NCBI GenBank assembly: GCA_030610085.1
Contig: JAUWSL010000005.1
Location: forward strand, 1-35,439
DNA length: 35,439 nucleotides
Direction of reading: 5' to 3'
Source of the DNA: Candidatus Aegiribacteria sp.
GTDB taxonomy: Bacteria > Fermentibacterota > Fermentibacteria > Fermentibacterales > JCC-6
In this document: in pieces, positions 30,424 to 35,439 of the stretch
Layout: each line of letters starts with the position of its first letter
How positions within the stretch are numbered: position 1 is the stretch's first letter
Notes under the pieces: generated by a model
The model's input: the letters and a program-made list of their open reading frames with translations, nothing else
The model's database searches: none
Told to the model about the DNA's origin: nothing
Made by a program: the position numbers and the translations under genes

Positions 30424-32079
30424 ATGTATAAGGATATACTTACGATGACGCGCCGCACCTGGCTTCAGGTGGGGCGCGTCATTGTATTCGGCCTTTTCGT
30501 GTTTTTCGGCATCCTGTTCCTTGGCTGGTCAAGTGTCGGAATAGTCTACTCCATCGTAGGTGTAGTGGTGATTCTGACAGTATTCCTGGATTTCCTTGCC
30601 AGAGAAATCCTGAAAGAGAAAGAATGGCAGCTTTGGGTCGTATTCATCCTGGATTCGATCCTGGCCTCGGTCCTGATCCGAATGGCAGGCGGTTTCGACG
30701 GACCATTCACAGCATTCTTCTTTATTCATACCTTTACAGCAGGTGTATACCTTGGCATACGTGGTGGTGTAACAGTAGCCGTACTGGATTCTCTCATGAT
30801 AGCCTCAATGGCTTTCGTTACGATTTCCGGGCTGGTTGATGCAACACCTACAGGCAGCGCTTTTGAAAGGCTGATGCATACTGTCCCCTCGGATATATCT
30901 TTTCAGTACGCTCTGCTTTTTGTGATGATATACGCCGGATTTCTGACAATCACCGGACTTGTTTCAGGATACCTCTCTCAGCATCTGATTCTTGAAAAGG
31001 GAAGGGCTGAAGGAATTCTCAGACAGCTGAGAGAAGCAAGGACCATGTCCCGTGAAATACTTGAAAGCCTTTCAGACGGGATACTGGTAATAGACAATGC
31101 TGGAAATCCTGTGAGTGTAAACCAGTCCGGCCAATTGATTCTTTCACTGAGTGACAAATGGCGTGAAGAGGTATGCAACACTGACATATATACTATGTTG
31201 AGGGAATTTCAGCTGTCCGGCGGTATGCCTCCGGTCATAGAGATAAGTATGAATGAAGCTATTCTGGAATGCAGGATGGGTACATTTCTTGATCATGATG
31301 GTAATTCTGCCGGAGCTCTTGTAGCCATGACGGATATTACCGAAACATTCGAACTGAAAAGGCAGCTTCAGGAGCAGGAAAAGCTGGCGGCTATAGGCAG
31401 GCTCTCGAGTACCATGGCTCATGAGATCAGAAATCCTCTTGCGTCCATGAGTGGTGCCGCCCATATACTTCAGATGGGTAGTCTGGATTGGAAAAAAACT
31501 GACAGAATGACTGAACTGATAAGCCATCAGGCAAAGAGGATATCTGAGATAATAGAGGGCTATCTTGAGCTTTCGCGCGAGAGTACCGTTTCCTACACGA
31601 ATTCAGTATCCCTTTGCGCTGTTGTAAATGAAGCAATTGATGTGGCAAAACAGGGATTCGGAGGACTGACCGAGATAGAATCTCATATTGAGGGAGATTT
31701 CATAGTATTCGGCAATCAGGCAAGGTTCGTGCAGTTACTTACGAATATCATGCGTAACAGTGTTGAGGTTCTGGAAAACTCATCTGACGGGAAAATCACA
31801 GTTTCCCTTGCTAAATCTTCCGAGGACGGTATGGTTGAACTCAGCGTCCATGACAACGGACCGGGAATACCTGACGAAGTCATGGTCCAGATATTTGACC
31901 CGTTCTTCACTACCAAAAAGGAGGGAACTGGCCTTGGACTGTTCGTTGCCAGGAAAGTGGCGCGTGATCACAGAGGGCAGATGTATATCGAATCAGAACC
32001 TGCAAAAGGCACGATAGTCAGAGTAAGCATACCGATCGCACCGCCCGATGCCCTTGCAGCTGAAACCGGAGGAAGCTAA
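30424..32079 (+). CDS. PilS-like membrane sensor histidine kinase
   Basis: N-terminal multi-TM domain, PAS-like region (ILESLSDGILVIDNAGNPVSVNQSG), HisKA LAAIGRLSSTMAHEIRNPLASMSGAAHILQ, HATPase boxes (LLTNIMRNSVEVLE, VHDNGPGIPDEV, GTGLGLFVARKVARDHRG). Alternative start ATG 30445. Confidence 0.88.
   Translation: MYKDILTMTRRTWLQVGRVIVFGLFVFFGILFLGWSSVGIVYSIVGVVVILTVFLDFLAREILKEKEWQLWVVFILDSILASVLIRMAGGFDGPFTAFFFIHTFTAGVYLGIRGGVTVAVLDSLMIASMAFVTISGLVDATPTGSAFERLMHTVPSDISFQYALLFVMIYAGFLTITGLVSGYLSQHLILEKGRAEGILRQLREARTMSREILESLSDGILVIDNAGNPVSVNQSGQLILSLSDKWREEVCNTDIYTMLREFQLSGGMPPVIEISMNEAILECRMGTFLDHDGNSAGALVAMTDITETFELKRQLQEQEKLAAIGRLSSTMAHEIRNPLASMSGAAHILQMGSLDWKKTDRMTELISHQAKRISEIIEGYLELSRESTVSYTNSVSLCAVVNEAIDVAKQGFGGLTEIESHIEGDFIVFGNQARFVQLLTNIMRNSVEVLENSSDGKITVSLAKSSEDGMVELSVHDNGPGIPDEVMVQIFDPFFTTKKEGTGLGLFVARKVARDHRGQMYIESEPAKGTIVRVSIPIAPPDALAAETGGS
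30445..30482. promoter_or_regulatory. Strong inverted repeat/hairpin at the 5' end of the PilS-like kinase ORF
   Basis: ATGACGCGCCGCACCTG-GCTT-CAGGTGGGGCGCGTCAT: 17-nt arms with 16 of 17 complementary positions (G55:G72 mismatch) and a 4-nt loop. Confidence 0.8.
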
Positions 32080-32080
32080 G

Positions 32081-33478
32081 ATGAGCAGACCTCTTTCTGT
32101 AATGATAGTTGATGATGAAAGACCCATGCTGGAATGGCTGTCCATACTTCTGGAGGAGCATGGATACGATGTATCCTGCTATTCGACAGGAGAACAGGCT
32201 GTTGAAGCCGGTTTGAAATCCATGCCGGATATACTTGTGGTTGATGTGAAAATGCCTGGTATCAGCGGTTTTGATGTTCTTGCACAGCTCCAGGATAAAT
32301 CCCCCGGTCTCATCGGTATAATAATGACAGCTTTCTCAAGCGTGGACTCGGCAGTCAAGGCAATGAGGAACGGCGCCACTGACTATCTTGTAAAACCCTT
32401 TGAAGTAGATCAGCTTCTCATCGCAATCGAGAAAGCCCTCAGCGAAAGGGATCTCAAGAGGGAGAACAGGGAGCTCAGAAAAAAAGTCCAATCAAAATAT
32501 TCTGTCGAGGAGATAATCGGGAAATCCAGACCCATTGTTGAACTGCTTGAAAAGGTAAGGATGGTTGCGGACAAAGACAGCACCATACTCATCACCGGTG
32601 AAAGCGGTACAGGTAAGGAACTTATCGCAAGGGCTATTCACGGCATAGGTTCAAGATCCGATAAGCCCTTCTTCGGGGTCAGCTGCGGGAGTTTTTCCCG
32701 CAGTCTTCTTGAAAGTGAGCTTTTCGGTCACATGAAGGGATCGTTCACGGGCGCTTACAAAGACAAGGAGGGACTCCTTGTTACAGCAAAGGGAGGGACG
32801 TTCTTTCTGGATGAAATAGGGGAACTCGACAGGGAGCTTCAGGTTAAGCTGCTAAGGGCGCTTCAGGAACGTCAGGTACTTCCTGTCGGGGGGATAAGTC
32901 ATGTGCCAATTGACGCCAGGATAATCGCAGCCACTAATGCAGATCTTGCAGAAATGGTGAAGACCGATGATTTCAGAGCGGATCTCTATTACAGGCTGAA
33001 TGTTATTCCACTCCATGTTCCCGCTCTTCGGGAAAGAAGATCTGATATTCCATCTCTTCTGCAAAAATTCCTTGAAGACTATTCCGGCGAAACGGACGAA
33101 CAGCTGAAGACGATTACGCCCCAGGCAGAGAAGATCCTTTCCGATTACAACTGGCCCGGAAATGTTCGTGAACTTGAGAACGTTGTCGAACGACTCTGTG
33201 TAATGACCAGGGGCGGGGAAATAGGGGCGGACGACATTCCGGACTTCATCAGATATCCAGCTGAAGATGATCAGTTATCCACGGATTCTGCGATACCGGC
33301 TGAACAGTCCTCCGGGAAGAATCCAACTCTTGATGAGATAGAGAAGGCTTATACGCTGTATGTGCTTGAGCATCAGGCGAGGGGACAGAAACGCCTTGCC
33401 GCTAAAATCCTTGGTATCAACGAAAGTACGCTTTACAGAAAACTGGAGAAATACGCAAGGGAAACGGATGATCCATGA
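32081..33478 (+). CDS. PilR-like NtrC-family sigma54-dependent response regulator
   Basis: Receiver VMIVDDERPMLEWL...ILVVDVKMPGISG...DYLVKPF; AAA+ GESGTGKELIARAIH, ELFGHMKGSFTGAYKDKEG (sigma54 loop), GGTFFLDEIGEL; Fis HTH LAAKILGINESTLYRKLEKY. ATG 32081 follows GGAGGA. Confidence 0.94.
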   Translation: MSRPLSVMIVDDERPMLEWLSILLEEHGYDVSCYSTGEQAVEAGLKSMPDILVVDVKMPGISGFDVLAQLQDKSPGLIGIIMTAFSSVDSAVKAMRNGATDYLVKPFEVDQLLIAIEKALSERDLKRENRELRKKVQSKYSVEEIIGKSRPIVELLEKVRMVADKDSTILITGESGTGKELIARAIHGIGSRSDKPFFGVSCGSFSRSLLESELFGHMKGSFTGAYKDKEGLLVTAKGGTFFLDEIGELDRELQVKLLRALQERQVLPVGGISHVPIDARIIAATNADLAEMVKTDDFRADLYYRLNVIPLHVPALRERRSDIPSLLQKFLEDYSGETDEQLKTITPQAEKILSDYNWPGNVRELENVVERLCVMTRGGEIGADDIPDFIRYPAEDDQLSTDSAIPAEQSSGKNPTLDEIEKAYTLYVLEHQARGQKRLAAKILGINESTLYRKLEKYARETDDP

Positions 33479-34812
33479 CGTGCAACCGTTTGATTATGCG
33501 TCCAGCATTAATGGCATCCTTCTTCCTGATACTGTTCTTTATTGCATTTCTGACCGGCCAGAGGGGTATTCCCGTTGAAGACGGTGGTGAGTTTCTTACC
33601 GTAGCCCGGCTCGGAGGTATCAACCATCCACCCGGACTTCCCCTTCTAAGCCTTTCATCCAGATTGTCATGGATACTCTTCGGTAAAGAGGGCTTAAGGG
33701 TACTGTTTGCGTTTTCAGCGGCATCAGCTCTGATCCTTATAACCAAGAAGTATTCGGTTTCTTCCCTGATATTCATCACAGGTACACTGCTGCTGCCTTC
33801 GGTTGCCGGAAGACTGCTTATCTGGGATGCTTACGGTTTCCTTTTCCTGATCTACGCAGTTGCATACTTCAGAAAACAGCCTTTTAACCTGGAGGCTGGA
33901 TACCTTACGGGGCTTGCCCTGGCTGTGCACCCCCAGGGAATATTCCTGCTTGTTCTTTTCGGATGGAAGGATTCCTCCATGCTCAAATTCTTCTGCGGGC
34001 TCCTGCTTGGATTAAGCGTTTATCTTGCGCTTCCAGTTTATTCAGCTTCGGGCGCGGTAGTAGACTGGGGAAGCACCGGAGCGGTGGGGAATTTTATAAG
34101 ACAGGTTACGGCTGGAGGATACAGGGAAGTATACGGCGGAAGGATGTGGGGAATTTCAGCGGATGTCCTGTTCAGGCATGTTGGAGCTCTCCGTAGAATT
34201 GTATGGCCGGTTCTGCTTCTCCCGGCTGCCTTTGGCGCGATACACCTTTTTCGAACGAATAGAAAATCACTGATCAGACTGGAAATACTGTTCATCGTCG
34301 ATCTGCTCTTTGTGGCTTATATTAATCCCATGGCAGCCGGAACAACGCAGACTGCAGTTCTTTCTCTGTTCGTTATTCTGGTGCTTGCTGTCCGGGGAAT
34401 GGACTTCGTATCTAACTGGAGGCGCAGCACGGGATTGATAATCGCTGGAGCAGCTCTTGCGTCAGGAGTTCTTTTATGGGAGGCGCTGCCCGATCAGGAA
34501 GAGCATGTCATGGATTACTTTGCTCCCGCACCGTGCGAATCGGTGTTCTTTCTAAGAGACAACGATATTCTATACGGAGGATGGGTTCTGAAATACGTGG
34601 ATGACATCAGGCCTGATATCGTCTTACTCTCAACCGGCAATTTTTCCCGATGGTTCGAAAATATGGCGATATGGTTCAATCCGAACGTTGATCTGTCCAA
34701 AGGAGTACTGGATGTCGGTGATTTCAGCATGTCCCGGGATGAATTGGCCGGCAGGCTGATGAACGCCGCAATGCAGGATAATCCGACCCGCCCGTTCTTC
34801 ACTGATTTCTGA
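33475..34812 (+). CDS. DUF2723 / GT117-like multi-pass membrane protein (putative protein glycosyltransferase)
   Basis: VEDGGEFLTVARLGGINHPPGLPLL matches the DUF2723 D-x-GE...HPPG-x-PL signature. RDNDILYGGWVLKYVDDIRPDIVLLS matches the conserved soluble segment. Many TM helices. 4-bp ATGA overlap with the pilR-like gene. Confidence 0.75.
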   Translation: MTCNRLIMRPALMASFFLILFFIAFLTGQRGIPVEDGGEFLTVARLGGINHPPGLPLLSLSSRLSWILFGKEGLRVLFAFSAASALILITKKYSVSSLIFITGTLLLPSVAGRLLIWDAYGFLFLIYAVAYFRKQPFNLEAGYLTGLALAVHPQGIFLLVLFGWKDSSMLKFFCGLLLGLSVYLALPVYSASGAVVDWGSTGAVGNFIRQVTAGGYREVYGGRMWGISADVLFRHVGALRRIVWPVLLLPAAFGAIHLFRTNRKSLIRLEILFIVDLLFVAYINPMAAGTTQTAVLSLFVILVLAVRGMDFVSNWRRSTGLIIAGAALASGVLLWEALPDQEEHVMDYFAPAPCESVFFLRDNDILYGGWVLKYVDDIRPDIVLLSTGNFSRWFENMAIWFNPNVDLSKGVLDVGDFSMSRDELAGRLMNAAMQDNPTRPFFTDF

Positions 34813-34887
34813 ATGCAGAAAGGAGCCCAGGTCTTGCATTATGCAATAGATACCGTTATTATTCTCACCGCCCTGGCGTTTCGGAAA

Positions 34888-34908
34888 GTCATGAAATGCG
34901 CTCATGAC
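34888..34908. promoter_or_regulatory. Perfect dyad GTCATGA-N7-TCATGAC, candidate activator site upstream of the pilin gene
   Basis: 7-bp perfect inverted arms with a 7-bp spacer, centred 37 bp upstream of the sigma54 -24 GG. Confidence 0.45.
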
Positions 34909-34932
34909 GTAATAAACACAGGATATTCTGAC

Positions 34933-34950
34933 TTGGCAAACATATTGCTT
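34933..34950 (+). promoter_or_regulatory. Sigma54 (-24/-12) promoter of the pilin gene
   Basis: TTGGCAAACATATTGCTT: GG (34935-34936) and GC (34947-34948) have sigma54 spacing. One mismatch to TGGCA(C)N5TTGC (A for C). It lies 60-77 bp before the pilin ATG. Confidence 0.82.
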
Positions 34951-35009
34951 CAGTAGTCAGTGTGAAAATAAGTTAGTGAAACGTTAAACCCCAGTCGAAA
35001 GGAATCAAA

Positions 35010-35393
35010 ATGAAAAAAGGTTTCACCCTGATCGAACTGATGATCGTTGTGGTCATCATAGGTATCCTTGCCGCGATAGCGATACCCAAGTTCTCAAGTG
35101 TGAAGGACCAGGCGGAGCAGGTTGCCTGCAGAAGCAACCTCAGATCACTCGGATCCGCAGAAGCCATGTACTACGGTGCTGAGAACGTTTACGGCTCCGT
35201 TGATAATCTTAGTGTAGATGGCGGTGTGATGGAGAACGCAGCGGATATCCGGTGTCCTTCAGCCGGATCCGGACTGGCATATGTTGCAGCCGCTGGACCT
35301 GACACTTACGTTATCCCATGTCCCGACGAGGTCGCCTCTCCTATTACTCATGGTAGCATACTTGACGGTATAGTTTCCTGGCAGGGCGAATAA
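35010..35393 (+). CDS. pilA: Type IVa pilin / prepilin-like protein
   Basis: Class III prepilin signal MKKG^FTLIELMIVVVIIGILAAIAIPKFSSVKDQAEQVACRSNLRSL with Glu5. RBS AAAGGAA upstream. Confidence 0.93.
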   Translation: MKKGFTLIELMIVVVIIGILAAIAIPKFSSVKDQAEQVACRSNLRSLGSAEAMYYGAENVYGSVDNLSVDGGVMENAADIRCPSAGSGLAYVAAAGPDTYVIPCPDEVASPITHGSILDGIVSWQGE

Positions 35394-35415
35394 TCTGATA
35401 TTTCAGATTGAAGAG

Positions 35416-35438
35416 GCGGCGGGTTTACCACCCGCCGC
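35416..35438 (+). terminator. Probable intrinsic terminator after the pilin gene (U-tract outside window)
   Basis: GCGGCGGGT-TTACC-ACCCGCCGC perfect 9-bp stem. Preceded by a weaker stem AATCTGA-TATT-TCAGATT (35392-35409). The T-tract cannot be seen because the window ends. Confidence 0.65.
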
Positions 35439-35439
35439 T

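Overview
The window is ordinary bacterial chromosome, densely coding, with short intergenic gaps. I saw no rRNA, tRNA, CRISPR array or insertion sequence. Reading left to right: (1) an outer-membrane/lipid A block (BamA C-terminus, Skp/OmpH, LpxD, LpxC-FabZ fusion, LpxA, a DUF5683-like protein); (2) an ECF sigma/anti-sigma pair plus an exported protein; (3) an integral membrane protein on the minus strand; (4) a lipoprotein resembling an M1 peptidase with a degenerate active site, translationally coupled to a GH57 4-alpha-glucanotransferase-like enzyme and then LigA; (5) SerC and two LptF/LptG permeases on the minus strand; (6) a 1865-aa SprA-like (type IX secretion translocon) protein; (7) a type IV pilus block (two tandem PilB-like ATPases, PilT, PilC, PilS-like kinase, PilR-like sigma54 activator, DUF2723/GT117-like membrane protein, type IVa pilin). 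The LpxC-FabZ fusion, SprA, DUF2723 and DUF5683 together suggest an FCB-superphylum organism, possibly an uncultured candidate phylum; this is inference. The strongest non-coding signals are a near-consensus sigma54 promoter before the pilin gene with a 7-N7-7 dyad upstream of it, and a 17-bp-arm hairpin (one mismatch) over the 5' end of the PilS-like kinase gene. I did not find a wholly new system. The best candidates for new biology are the pilin control region, the DUF2723 gene in the pilus locus, the divergent SprA and the M1-like pseudoenzyme.
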